Positions 35,234-43,426 of a DNA stretch of 64,000 bases are shown here, one piece after another. The notes below the pieces were generated by a model. That model saw only the letters and a list, made by a program, of their open reading frames with translations. It was not told the DNA's origin and did not search any database. The translations under genes were made by a program, and so were the position numbers. How positions within the stretch are numbered: position 1 is the stretch's first letter; every line of letters starts with the position of its first letter. Origin of the DNA: Acidobacteriota bacterium (lineage in GTDB: Bacteria > Acidobacteriota > Thermoanaerobaculia > Multivoradales > Multivoraceae). The stretch is taken from the NCBI GenBank assembly GCA_026707545.1, contig JAPOWR010000004.1, forward strand, positions 124,001 to 188,000. Reading direction: 5' to 3'.

Positions 35234-36223
35234 CTAGCGAGCGACGCGACTCCGCCGCGCCGGGATCTTGGGTGCCGTTGGTCCCAACACCAGGGCTCCC
35301 GCCCGGCTCTTGTGCCCTCGTTGGCCAGCTTCCACGCTGTAGTTCAGCGCCGGCCAGGTCCTCTTGATCTTCCGTAGCTCGCGCAGCGCTCGCCGACGGA
35401 ACATCTGCACTTCGTTCTTGTCGTAGAGCTCGCTCGGTTGATCCGCGAACTGGCGATACAGCGCCGGCCAGGTGATCCGCCGCGGCCGGTCCAATCTGAA
35501 CGTCGCGTAGGTCAGCCAGAGGTAGAGGTCGAGTCCCAGTGCACAGCGCCGGAGCGCTCTGAGCGTCGCCATGTCCACCGGAACTGGTCGGCGGAGAATC
35601 TCCGCGAAGAAGCCGCTCCCTAAGCGAACCGTGCTCACCCACCTGCTCGGTGTGTCGTGCGATTCTACCTTCCACCACAGCTCCGATCGGTCCGCGATCA
35701 TCGACGCCACGCTTCGCGTGACGCCTTCCCCCTCATAGCTCAGCCGGATCGACGCGTTGAAGAGCCGCTCGATCTGATCCCGGAGCCGCGTCCGATCCCC
35801 GCGAACGCCGCCGCTCCTGCTCGTGATTCCCAACTCGCGCATGAACTCCGCGAGCGTTGCGCCCAGCCGGAGTCTCGCGGCCTGAGTCCTCACGACTTCG
35901 GTGCAGATCCACGCCAGCAGTAGGCGCGGGAGCGTTCCGAACGGGAGGCCGGATCGTCCGGTTGCCGTCACGATCATCGTGTACGGCCCGTTTCTTCGCA
36001 TGTACTGCCGCTCGTCGCCTCGATCTCGGCGGGGAAGCGCACAGAGCGTCAACAGTCGCGCCATGAAGGCCACTTCGACGTGGTCGTGCCGCTCTAGCCC
36101 CCCTTGTCGGGGCGCCGGCAACCGCTGAAGCCTCCTAGAGAGCCTGCGGCGGTCTTCCGTCAGCAGCACGTCTGACAGCGGTCTCATGAGTAGGACTCCC
36201 ACGTAGTCGTAGTTCCTCCACAC
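35234..36223 (-). CDS. RepA-type plasmid replication initiator
   Basis: The 329-residue frame resembles the plasmid RepA_C family: MARLLTLCALPRRDRGDERQ, then NGPYTMIVTATGRSGLPFGT, PRLLLAWICTEVVRTQAARL, FMRELGITSRSGGVRGDR, RLFNASIRLSYEGEG, and CALGLDLYLWLTYATFRLDR followed by ITWPALYRQFAD. Such proteins bind iterons to start replication. Starts at GTG 36223, at GTG 36202 (a better-placed GGAGG precedes it) or at ATG 36187 are all possible. It is convergent to the recombinase, with the iteron-like repeats between their ends. Confidence 0.8.
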   Translation of the reverse strand: MWRNYDYVGVLLMRPLSDVLLTEDRRRLSRRLQRLPAPRQGGLERHDHVEVAFMARLLTLCALPRRDRGDERQYMRRNGPYTMIVTATGRSGLPFGTLPRLLLAWICTEVVRTQAARLRLGATLAEFMRELGITSRSGGVRGDRTRLRDQIERLFNASIRLSYEGEGVTRSVASMIADRSELWWKVESHDTPSRWVSTVRLGSGFFAEILRRPVPVDMATLRALRRCALGLDLYLWLTYATFRLDRPRRITWPALYRQFADQPSELYDKNEVQMFRRRALRELRKIKRTWPALNYSVEAGQRGHKSRAGALVLGPTAPKIPARRSRVAR

Positions 36224-36294
36224 AGCCTTATCGGCGTTGCTCGGGGCCGCAGGCGAGCGTTCACCCTCTTCTCCCTTGTCATGTCGTTGAGTGT

Positions 36295-37167
36295 GTGATA
36301 ACCATGTTATCCAACCTCACCATGCAACCTCGTGCTTCAGCCGCTGCCTACGTCCGCGCGCTCTTTGAGCCGGTCGAGCACGTCGCCGTTCTCGCCGTCT
36401 GTCGCGCGACCCCCAAGGGGCCGGCGGTTCTTCAGCGGATCGTAGAAGCCGGCAGTGTGGCCGGCGAGCGCTATCAAGCCTGGCTTCGCCACCTGAACTC
36501 GCGGGGGTATGACCTCTTCCTCGGGGTGAACCCCATCGACCCGGCGCGAGGGAGGCGTGAAAAGCGAGACGTAGTCGGGGTTCGGCGCCTCCAACTTGAC
36601 CTCGATGCGGACGGCGCGAACTCTCTCAAGCGCCTCCTCGCAGACGTGCAGCTGGCGCACTTAGCCACGCCGGCCATCGTGATCCGCAGCTCCCGGCACA
36701 ACTACCAAGTCCTCTGGCACACGACGCCAGGGGCCTGGACGCCGGAGCAGGCGGAAGACGCTATGAAGCGTCTGGCTGATCACTACGTAGGCGATCACTC
36801 CGTTGCCGACGTAGCGCGCGTCATGCGCTTCCCCGGTTTCCGCAACGACGCCCTTGCCACATGGACGGACTACGGCGGCGACCCGGTCGCGCCTGCAAGC
36901 TTCGGCCACTTGCCAGCCTGTGACGCCCAGGTTAGGCCGGACCCGCGGCCCGCAGGCCGCCGCGTCGTGACCCACGCCGCAATCAGCCAGAGTGAGCGCG
37001 ATTGGGCGTTCGTGCGCGACCGTCTGCGGAAAGGCGCTGATCGAGGTGCTCTGGTCGCCATCCTCGAGGAACACCGTCAAGATAAGTTCAACCCAGCCGA
37101 CTACGCCTCTCGGACCGTCCGGAAGGCCCAGGAGAGTCTTCGGCTTGACAGTCAACCTTCTCGCTGA
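36295..37167 (+). CDS. RepB-type DNA primase
   Basis: About 290 residues with hallmarks of archaeo-eukaryotic-type plasmid primases: RRLQLDLDADGANSLKRLL (catalytic DxD), VIRSSRHNYQVLWHT (SxH-type motif), and VADVARVMRFPGFRNDAL. Start codon candidates are GTG 36295, ATG 36304 and ATG 36322. None has a good ribosome-binding site, and a palindrome (36297-36311) overlaps them, suggesting tight repression or a leaderless message. It is divergent from the RepA-type gene, so initiator and primase form one replication module. Confidence 0.82.
   Translation: MITMLSNLTMQPRASAAAYVRALFEPVEHVAVLAVCRATPKGPAVLQRIVEAGSVAGERYQAWLRHLNSRGYDLFLGVNPIDPARGRREKRDVVGVRRLQLDLDADGANSLKRLLADVQLAHLATPAIVIRSSRHNYQVLWHTTPGAWTPEQAEDAMKRLADHYVGDHSVADVARVMRFPGFRNDALATWTDYGGDPVAPASFGHLPACDAQVRPDPRPAGRRVVTHAAISQSERDWAFVRDRLRKGADRGALVAILEEHRQDKFNPADYASRTVRKAQESLRLDSQPSR
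36297..36311. promoter_or_regulatory. Palindrome GATAACCATGTTATC, candidate operator
   Basis: A perfect 15-bp palindrome in the Rep/primase divergent region, overlapping the primase start codons. It matches GATAACAATATTATC at 16135-16149 at 13 of 15 positions. A repressor bound here could control replication of the excised element. Confidence 0.5.
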
Positions 37168-37183
37168 CCCAAGGGGCTATCAT

Positions 37184-37276
37184 TTGACGATTATCGACTT
37201 TCTCGCTGCCACTCAAGGCAGGTGCCCTGCGGTCGAGCCGGTCCTCAAGGACCGGATCCAGGATCCAGTCTTGTGA
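37184..37276 (+). pseudogene. 30-codon frame repeating the start of the 79-residue transfer gene
   Basis: TTG at 37184 follows AAGGGG at normal spacing and reads LTIIDFLAATQG, close to the MAIIDFIAPGNT start of the gene at 33756-33995. The surrounding DNA (37181-37206) matches that gene's start at 22 of 26 positions, but the similarity ends and the frame stops after 30 codons. It looks like a truncated second copy or a duplicated translation-start region downstream of the primase gene. Confidence 0.4.
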
Positions 37277-38272
37277 GGAGCAATCTGCGGCGGCTTGGAT
37301 GGTGCCCCAGTGAAGAGCCCATTGAGGCTCGGAAGCGAGCCACCTACGCAGGACTTGCGGGTGTCGCGTGCGAGGCGCCTCGGAGCGGGGGCTAGTACGG
37401 GCTTGACCCTTCGAGCCAGCATGACGGTCGTTCTCCTTGGAGGAGAGACCTGGCGCCCGAATTGGCGCCGGGCCGTATGTGACCGCCACGCGTAGGCATG
37501 GAAGGTCCCGCCTATTCGCCGGCTTCGGGAGCTACCCGCGGCCTCTTGAGGGCTGTTGTATTCGGCAGGCGACCCGACATCGGCGCCTACGCTGCGGTCA
37601 CAGACCGTGCAGTCTAGCGCCTCTAGTCGCGAGGAGGAGCGGACTCCGCCTTCGCCTCGTTGTTGGTGGGTCGCTTGATCTCGAGCCGGCCAAGCAAGCG
37701 GTACGCGAGGTGGGGGCGGAGCCGCGGTCGCGCGGTAGGTTGCCGCGGGACGGTCTCTACGGCTGTGTGTCGTGCACTGGCCTGACGAGGGTGCTCCGCG
37801 CCTGTAGGGGCTCGTCGACAGGTAGGCCGACCTAGCTTGGTACGTGCCTCAAGAGAGCCGAGTTCTCGATTCCGTTGGGCAGTTTGTCGCGCCGTTCCCC
37901 CGGGCACCCCTTGCCGGCAGCTACTGGTGAGTGTCGTCTCCGACGATCCGAGTGTGGCGTGTGTTCGACCGGGTCGGGGTCGCCGCGTCACGTGTCACTC
38001 GCCGATACCGGAGAGGCGGGCCTTCCAGGTGAGGAATGTCGAGGGGGGGCAAAGTGAGCGGCCGGCGCGATCCTTCGCTCCTTGAGAGGGAGTTTCGCGC
38101 TCCTGAGTGGAAGAGAGCTGGACCAAGGATGAGAGCTTCGCGGCAGCCGGAAGCTGGAACGGGAAAGACCGATTCCATGCAATCGCAGGCTCAGTCCTGC
38201 GATCTTCACGTTGCGATTCTCTCCGCAAGGCTGTACACCAACCCGCCGTTTTCGTGTATAACTGTCTGTGCT
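37277..38272. other. Non-coding gap upstream of AlpA-like gene
   Basis: About 1 kb with no convincing gene on either strand; candidate frames are low-complexity Arg/Pro/Ser runs. It contains the left arm (37980-38019) of a 40-bp inverted repeat, and a tataac sequence at 38257-38262 about 11 bp before the AlpA-like ATG that could be its -10 element. Confidence 0.4.
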
Positions 38273-38971
38273 ATGGAAAAACGACTCCTCCGACGGGACG
38301 AAGTAATGGACCTACTACAGATCTCAGAGGCGACCTTGTATCGCTGGCAACGGGAAGGGCTAATCCCACAACCTGTTGCTCTGGGGCCTCGGTCGAAGCG
38401 ATGGCCAGTCGACGAGATCGAAGCGTTCATCGCTGGCAAGCGGAGCAAGAAGGACGGTCCTCGCGCGAAGTGATCGGCCTAGGACCATCTGACTAACAAG
38501 CCCCGCCGTCGCGAAGCGTGGTCCGTAGATCGACCGGTGTAGTGTGCCGTGCATTCACGCCGAGGTCTTTGCTCTCCGGCATCGTTGGCTTGGTAAAGAC
38601 CGGATTCGAGAACCGCGTGCCGCATGGACATGGCAGCCGCAGCGGTCATCCCTCGCGTGTGGAAGCGAGGCATTGTCCCGACTTCTGAGGTGCTACGTCT
38701 GGCTAGCTCGTTTCGGGCGTCTAGTGCCTTGGCGTTTTCTTTTGTTCAGTCGTATTGTCTACGGTTTGGCCGCGACTCTGTCATCAGCACGGGGTGGAGG
38801 CGCGTAGCGCTGCGGGTCAATTCTGTTCGGCGCTTGGTGCGGCATGCGGTGTGGCTCGTGATTGAGCCGTGACTTCCACGACGATGGTCCCTTTGTCGAC
38901 CCAGCTTTCACCGCCGCATAGCCCGAGGCGGCCGCCTCTGCGGTATCGGGGAGTGGCACGTGACGCGGCGA
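37980..38971. repeat. 40-bp inverted repeats flanking the AlpA-like gene
   Basis: The left arm 37980-38019 and the right arm 38932-38971 are inverted copies identical at 37 of 40 positions (shared cores tcgccgcgtcacgtg and ccgatacc). They enclose 912 bp including the AlpA-like gene. No target-site duplication is obvious and no transposase lies inside, so they could be ends of a small non-autonomous element, or sites for DNA inversion. Confidence 0.6.
38273..38473 (+). CDS. AlpA-type helix-turn-helix regulator / excisionase
   Basis: The 66-residue protein starts at ATG 38273 (MEKRLLRRDEVMDLLQISEA) and has the AlpA/MerR-like winged helix: TLYRWQREGLIPQPVALG, SKRWPVDEIEAFIAG and a basic tail. 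Proteins of this type act as excisionases or as activators of the integrase on P4-like islands. It stands alone, far from the integrase, between the replication module and the defence island. The longer upstream frame is unlikely to be translated. Confidence 0.85.
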   Translation: MEKRLLRRDEVMDLLQISEATLYRWQREGLIPQPVALGPRSKRWPVDEIEAFIAGKRSKKDGPRAK

Positions 38972-39358
38972 GATTGTGTAGCCGCCTGGCTTGGGGCTCG
39001 AGCTTCTGATGGACTACGCTGACTTCGCGATTGACGGCGCACCAGTTCATCGCCATGCGGCGGGCCGCCACGTTTGGGGGAGCGCTCCGCTTCCCAAGAG
39101 CACTTCGTCGACTTTGTGTCAGCTGCTCGGCGTGCCGACGTCGCCGAGCGAGCCGCCATCGACCACCCACCTCCTCCAGCGGGCCGCCAGAGGCCTCGTC
39201 TGCGACCGCGCCGTCATGATCGCCGGGTACGAGGAGGCCGGCTACGCGGTGCCGCGCCGCGGACTTGACCGAGAAGGCGGAGCAGGACAGGCGGGCGGTT
39301 CGGGACCATCTTTTCGGCTGATGACCCGAGACTCGGGTGGGGTTCCAGTGCGAGTAGA
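38474..39358. other. Non-coding gap before defence island
   Basis: About 885 bp with no supported gene. It carries the right arm of the 40-bp inverted repeat (38932-38971). Long frames on both strands here lack recognisable domains, have atypical composition and overlap one another. Confidence 0.4.
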
Positions 39359-40423
39359 TCAGTACCAACCGTAGAGTCTCGTTGGTGTCCTCCCCCACGT
39401 GCCGAGCATGAGAGACCGGCCCACAATCTCGTCCATCGCCTGACCGGGAGGCACAATGGCGAAGTGAAGGCCCTCCGGTGTCCCGCGGCGTTCGACATAG
39501 GCGAGGCCTCGTTTGTGCTTACGCGCCCAATCGACATGGGGAGCGGTGTTCGGGACGTTGAGCCGGTACATGCCATTGCTGCGGTAGTACCTGTAGATGA
39601 ACTCATAGCGGTCGCCGTCCGTGCAGGAGATCGCCACGGAATCGTGGTCCAGAAAATCCTCTAGGATGCGACGAAGCACCTGGCCGGCTTCCCTGGGAAA
39701 CTCAACTTGAAGCGTGTGTTCGCCGGTGAAAGTCTCCAGGCCCGCCCAGGCTACTGACGCGACCGTTTCCGAGATCGCTCTGTCCTCGGAACTCGGCCGC
39801 CGCGCGTTCTTGGGCGGCGCTCCGTTAGTGCTGCTGGGCACGTTGTCCACGATGCCTAAAGTGACCAGGTCGTGGAGGCTCCGGTCTCGATTGCGCCTTG
39901 CGAAGTACTCCTCGTACGTCTGAATCCTCGACTCCGTGGCCTCCTCGCCGGCGTTCCAGCACTCATGCCAAGCCCTAGCCGCAGATCTGCGATGACGAGG
40001 GGCGGAACTCCAGAAGGCGCATTCACAGTTGCTCAGGAAGCCGCCATGGCTAATGTTCGGCGAACCTGTGATCGCGAGAGAAACATCCGCCAAGCCCGCC
40101 TCGTCGTCGAATCGGGTCGCGCCCACGTAGAGTTTCGGGTGAAACGTGCCGCCCGGATTGTGGACGATGCGAGTTTCCCAGCCGTTTTCGAGCGCACTCC
40201 GTAGCGCTTTCGGGTGCGTCACACCGTCCTTGGTGTCCGTGACTAGCCTGACCTCACCGACGTCTCCTTCATCGAGGATCTTCTTGACGAGGCTGAAGCC
40301 TGATGCAGATACGTATGCTACCGCCATGCCAACCACGCGCGGCCTGACACGCAAGATCTGCTTGCGGAACAGTGTCCTGTAGGAAGTACCGGCCGGTCCA
40401 CTGGCCACGAACGCGCTCGTCAT
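39359..40423 (-). CDS. PLD-family nuclease, putative restriction enzyme
   Basis: The 354-residue protein has a single phospholipase-D-type active site: FHPKLYVG near residues 94-101 (His95, Lys97) and GSPNISHGG near 120-128. The first ~90 residues form a RecA-like alpha/beta start (AVAYVSASGFSLVKKIL; VRLVTDTKDG). PLD-fold restriction enzymes such as BfiI and NgoFVII use one such site per subunit as dimers. It follows the methyltransferase gene by 35 bp on the same strand, so I read the pair as a restriction-modification system. The C-terminal half is probably DNA-recognition and is not identified. Confidence 0.75.
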   Translation of the reverse strand: MTSAFVASGPAGTSYRTLFRKQILRVRPRVVGMAVAYVSASGFSLVKKILDEGDVGEVRLVTDTKDGVTHPKALRSALENGWETRIVHNPGGTFHPKLYVGATRFDDEAGLADVSLAITGSPNISHGGFLSNCECAFWSSAPRHRRSAARAWHECWNAGEEATESRIQTYEEYFARRNRDRSLHDLVTLGIVDNVPSSTNGAPPKNARRPSSEDRAISETVASVAWAGLETFTGEHTLQVEFPREAGQVLRRILEDFLDHDSVAISCTDGDRYEFIYRYYRSNGMYRLNVPNTAPHVDWARKHKRGLAYVERRGTPEGLHFAIVPPGQAMDEIVGRSLMLGTWGRTPTRLYGWY

Positions 40424-40458
40424 CGCGCCGCACTCCCCCGGCCGGTAATCATCGGACG

Positions 40459-42021
40459 TCAGAACAGCTCAGTCTGATGGAGTGGTCGGCCCGAGTACGG
40501 ATCAGTCATGATCGGCAGCGTCGGCCAACGGCCATCGAAGTAGTCGGCCATCGACCACAGATGCAGCCGATCGTACGGCCGCCCGGCCACGTGTACACGC
40601 CCCGCCGTCTTTGCGTCTGCCCTCGGACGAGCTGGAGCCGGCTCGAGAGTCACGAAGCAACCCAATGCAGCGCGTTCACGTTCCATGACGTGCCGAAAGT
40701 CCCGGAAGTGTGACACTTTGAACGAGCGACCGCCCTTGACTTGCGCCAGGGCGAGCCTCGAATCGACGTCGTCAGGTGCGACGGCCAGCGTCGCGCGCCC
40801 GTCGACCCCACCATCGCTGCGTTGCCGGTCATTAGGCGCAAAGCCCGGTAGCCGGGTGACGGCCCACGACTCGAACGCGAACGGTTGCTCGGCGGCGAGC
40901 TTCCGAGCGCTCGCCAAGTCGGCGGGAATCCCGAGGGTCGGAATCGTCGGGTCTCTTAGACGCCGATCCTTCACCAAGTCGATAGCGAACGCCGAGATGT
41001 CGATGCCGCACCAGCGACGCTTCAATCGGCGCGCGGCATCAACTGTCGTTCCGCATCCGCAGAACGGATCCAGCACGAAGTCGCCCTCGTTCGAGGAAGC
41101 GGCAATGATGCGCTCTAAGAGCGCACGGGGCTTCTGCGTCGGATAACCGAGTTCTTCCTTGCCCGCCACCGGTCGGATGTCGTGCCAATCGTTCGTGACG
41201 GTCCGACCACGCGACTTGTGGAGATATTTCTTGTACTGAGGAACCGCGCCAGGTTTGGTCTGAACGACGATGCCATCGTCGTAGGCGGCCTGCATCCGCT
41301 CGCGAGTCCATCGCCAGACCCGTGTCACGCCGAGAAACTCGTAGGTCAGGTTTGGTCGGTCGTCGTTTGGATTCAGGAGGGGAAGAAGCCGATAGCGTCC
41401 TCGGGCGTCTCGATGCCTATACGCTCTCTTCACATACTCCGGGTCGTGCTCTCCGTACACCATGTTGAAGCAACAGTCTGCCGTCCGGCTGTAGCGGAGG
41501 ATCGTGTCCCGGCAATTCGGGAAGTTGATCTTAATGAGGCTCTTCGGATTGGAGCGTCGCCAGGTGATCTCGTTGCGGAAGTTGTCCGTCCCGAACACGG
41601 CGTCGCACAGCACTTTCAGGTAGTGGCTCGCCGTCGGGTCGCAGTGCAGGTACAGCGAGCCGCTCGGCTTCAAGAGCCGGTGCATGTGCTCCAGCCGTTC
41701 AGCCATGTAAGTCAGATAGGCGAGCATCCCTGACGGCCCGAGAATCTTGGCTAGGCCAAGGATGGCTCGGTGCGCCGGTCGCGCGGTCGCCCCCTCGAAA
41801 CGTGCTAGCCGCTCACCTGCGGCTGCGTCCCAGGACCACGTGTCCGCGAACGCTCGTGTTTGGGCACCGCCGGCACTGTCCCGCGCGTAGAGCAGGTTGT
41901 AGCTGGCGTTGGAGTTGAAGGGTGGGTCGAGGTAGATCAGGTCGACCGAAGCATCGTCCCAGCGTGCCATCCAATCCAGACAATCCCCGTAGCAGAGGGT
42001 GTCAAGGGGGGGCGTGGCCAT
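40459..42021 (-). CDS. Beta-class DNA methyltransferase fused to a PD-(D/E)XK-like domain
   Basis: About 520 residues from ATG 42021. The methyltransferase motifs come in beta-class order: DLIYLDPPFNS (motif IV, residues 28-37), a target-recognition stretch, then FVLDPFCGCGTTVDAARRLK (motif I, near 314-333). This class makes N6-methyladenine or N4-methylcytosine. After residue ~390 a second domain has APNDRQRSDGGVDGRATL and LALAQVKGGRSFKVSHFRDF, a D...QxK pattern like Mrr-type nuclease folds. An upstream ATG at 42090 would add 23 residues. It is followed by the PLD nuclease. Confidence 0.85.
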   Translation of the reverse strand: MATPPLDTLCYGDCLDWMARWDDASVDLIYLDPPFNSNASYNLLYARDSAGGAQTRAFADTWSWDAAAGERLARFEGATARPAHRAILGLAKILGPSGMLAYLTYMAERLEHMHRLLKPSGSLYLHCDPTASHYLKVLCDAVFGTDNFRNEITWRRSNPKSLIKINFPNCRDTILRYSRTADCCFNMVYGEHDPEYVKRAYRHRDARGRYRLLPLLNPNDDRPNLTYEFLGVTRVWRWTRERMQAAYDDGIVVQTKPGAVPQYKKYLHKSRGRTVTNDWHDIRPVAGKEELGYPTQKPRALLERIIAASSNEGDFVLDPFCGCGTTVDAARRLKRRWCGIDISAFAIDLVKDRRLRDPTIPTLGIPADLASARKLAAEQPFAFESWAVTRLPGFAPNDRQRSDGGVDGRATLAVAPDDVDSRLALAQVKGGRSFKVSHFRDFRHVMERERAALGCFVTLEPAPARPRADAKTAGRVHVAGRPYDRLHLWSMADYFDGRWPTLPIMTDPYSGRPLHQTELF

Positions 42022-42340
42022 AGCGTATCGAGGATCGGGCCAACGGTAAGTCCTCACCAAGACCCGTCGACGCGCAGCATTGTACGCCATCTCGGTAGCC
42101 ACTTCTGGCAGCTCGTCGAGTCGATGGTCGCTCGATCGGTCTTCGGTGGCGAAGCGGGACCATACTTGGGGGAAGGACCTCTGACGAGTCCGGAGCGGAG
42201 AAGCGCTTACCCAAGTGCATCGGCTTGGCGACTCGGTATCTTGGCACCGGGAGCCTAGGTACACCGAACGAGCTCTCGTAGGCCGTGAATGTGGCGAGGG
42301 CAGACGTGTAAGGGCAGAGAGCCGGGGGTCACAACGCTGG
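42022..42340. other. Gap between lipoprotein and methyltransferase genes
   Basis: About 320 bp containing the probable promoter of the methyltransferase-nuclease pair. Apart from the alternative methyltransferase start at 42090, I see no further gene or repeat. Confidence 0.3.
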
Positions 42341-42571
42341 TTAACCAGGTCCCTGGCCTTGGTCGGCTGAGGTCTCGCAGGCGTGTCGGTCGTTGTCTCG
42401 GTCGAGTTCGGAGCGGTAGGCGCAGTGGCCGTTTGGGACGCCGTTCCGGTGGACTCGACGTAGTTCGGTGCAGTTCTGGAACGGTCCGCAGTCGGGATCG
42501 GGTCCGGTCAGACTGTCGCAGGCCGTGACAAGCAGCATCAAAACCGCTGCGCACGGCAGCGCCTTCTTCAT
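42341..42571 (-). CDS. Small lipoprotein with Excalibur-like Cys motif
   Basis: The 76-residue protein has a lipoprotein signal MKKALPCAAVLMLLVTAC (lipobox LVTAC, Cys18) and a mature part with CGPFQNCTEL and HCAYRSELDRDNDRHAC. The latter recalls the Excalibur calcium-binding signature (LDRDxDxxAC). It likely sits in a membrane leaflet on the outer side. It is unrelated to its defence-gene neighbours, so it could be an exclusion or surface protein of the element or a passenger. Confidence 0.65.
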   Translation of the reverse strand: MKKALPCAAVLMLLVTACDSLTGPDPDCGPFQNCTELRRVHRNGVPNGHCAYRSELDRDNDRHACETSADQGQGPG

Positions 42572-43015
42572 GGGGGCCTCCCTTGTGGACTGGAGGGAGG
42601 CGCGACCCTAGACCGGTCCGTTCAGGGCGTCAAACCACCGGCCTCGCCCTAAACCGGGACCGTGGAAGCCACTGGGGGAAACGACGGCCCCGGTACGCGC
42701 CGACCTGTCCCTGGCCTATGCAGACGGAAGTCGGACTTGGTCTAGTCCGGCCCGTCGCCCTGCTATGTCCAGAATCGGCGAGATCGTGTACATGGGTCTG
42801 CTCGCGGTGGTCGGCGTTGAGCGTTGCAGCGGACAACCCGGAGTGCTCGCCGGCCTCTTGCTTTCGTACTCGATCAGTCTCGGCGGGCGGCGGGCGAAGA
42901 GCGGGTGACGGTACGGAGGATCGCTGCTCTTCACCGGGATAGAGTCGACTCTACGTGGCTGTCTAGGTGCACGGGCGCCGGCCAGATGTGTCGTCGAGAG
43001 AGGAACCGGAGCAAG
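42572..43015. other. Non-coding gap
   Basis: About 440 bp between the lipoprotein start and the HicB-like gene. It includes divergent promoter space; no convincing gene or repeat is seen. Confidence 0.3.
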
Positions 43016-43246
43016 ATGCAGGAGTACAACGCCGTCGTCAAACGCGCCGGAGACTGGTGGATCGGTTGGGTCGATGAGGTGCCGGGCGTCAACTGCCAGG
43101 AACGAAGCCGCGAGGAGCTGCTGGAGACCTTGACCATCACTCTGGGCGAGGCGCTGGCCGTCAATCGGCAGGCGGGCGAGGGGTACACTGGAGACGGTCG
43201 TCGTCGCTACATGAAGGGCAGAGCTCCTTCTCGGGCATCTTCATAG
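43016..43246 (+). CDS. HicB-like antitoxin, no intact HicA partner
   Basis: ATG at 43016 (GGAG upstream) gives MQEYNAVVKRAGDWWIGWVD, then EVPGVNCQERSREELLETLT and LGEALAVNRQAG, the HicB RNase-H-like antitoxin core. The usual helix-turn-helix tail is absent; the last 20 residues are GEGYTGDGRRRYMKGRAPSR and ASS. No HicA toxin gene follows; a frameshifted stretch after ATGAAGGGC at 43210 could be a hicA relic (out-of-frame LLLGHLHRLDS), but this is weak. Probably an orphan or decayed TA unit. Confidence 0.65.
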   Translation: MQEYNAVVKRAGDWWIGWVDEVPGVNCQERSREELLETLTITLGEALAVNRQAGEGYTGDGRRRYMKGRAPSRASS

Positions 43247-43426
43247 ACTCGACAGCTCTCAGGTAGGATCCCCGGTTCCGCACCTCTCGGCCCGAAACTA
43301 CGTAGCAGGGGCCGTTCAGGATAGCTAGCGAGGTGATTGGGACGGCGCGAAGATTGTGTCTGTCGGACGTAAGAGTGAGCGCTTCGTGGTTCCCAGTCGA
43401 GAAGAGATGTTTCGAGGGGCGTAGTG

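Noticed and set aside
38817..39398. 193-codon minus-strand and overlapping plus-strand frames
   Set aside because: No recognisable domain, atypical composition, mutual overlap and no ribosome-binding site; treated as non-coding.
42255..42554. 99-codon alternative frame over the small lipoprotein
   Set aside because: It lacks a signal peptide or domains; the overlapping 76-residue frame has a clear lipobox.
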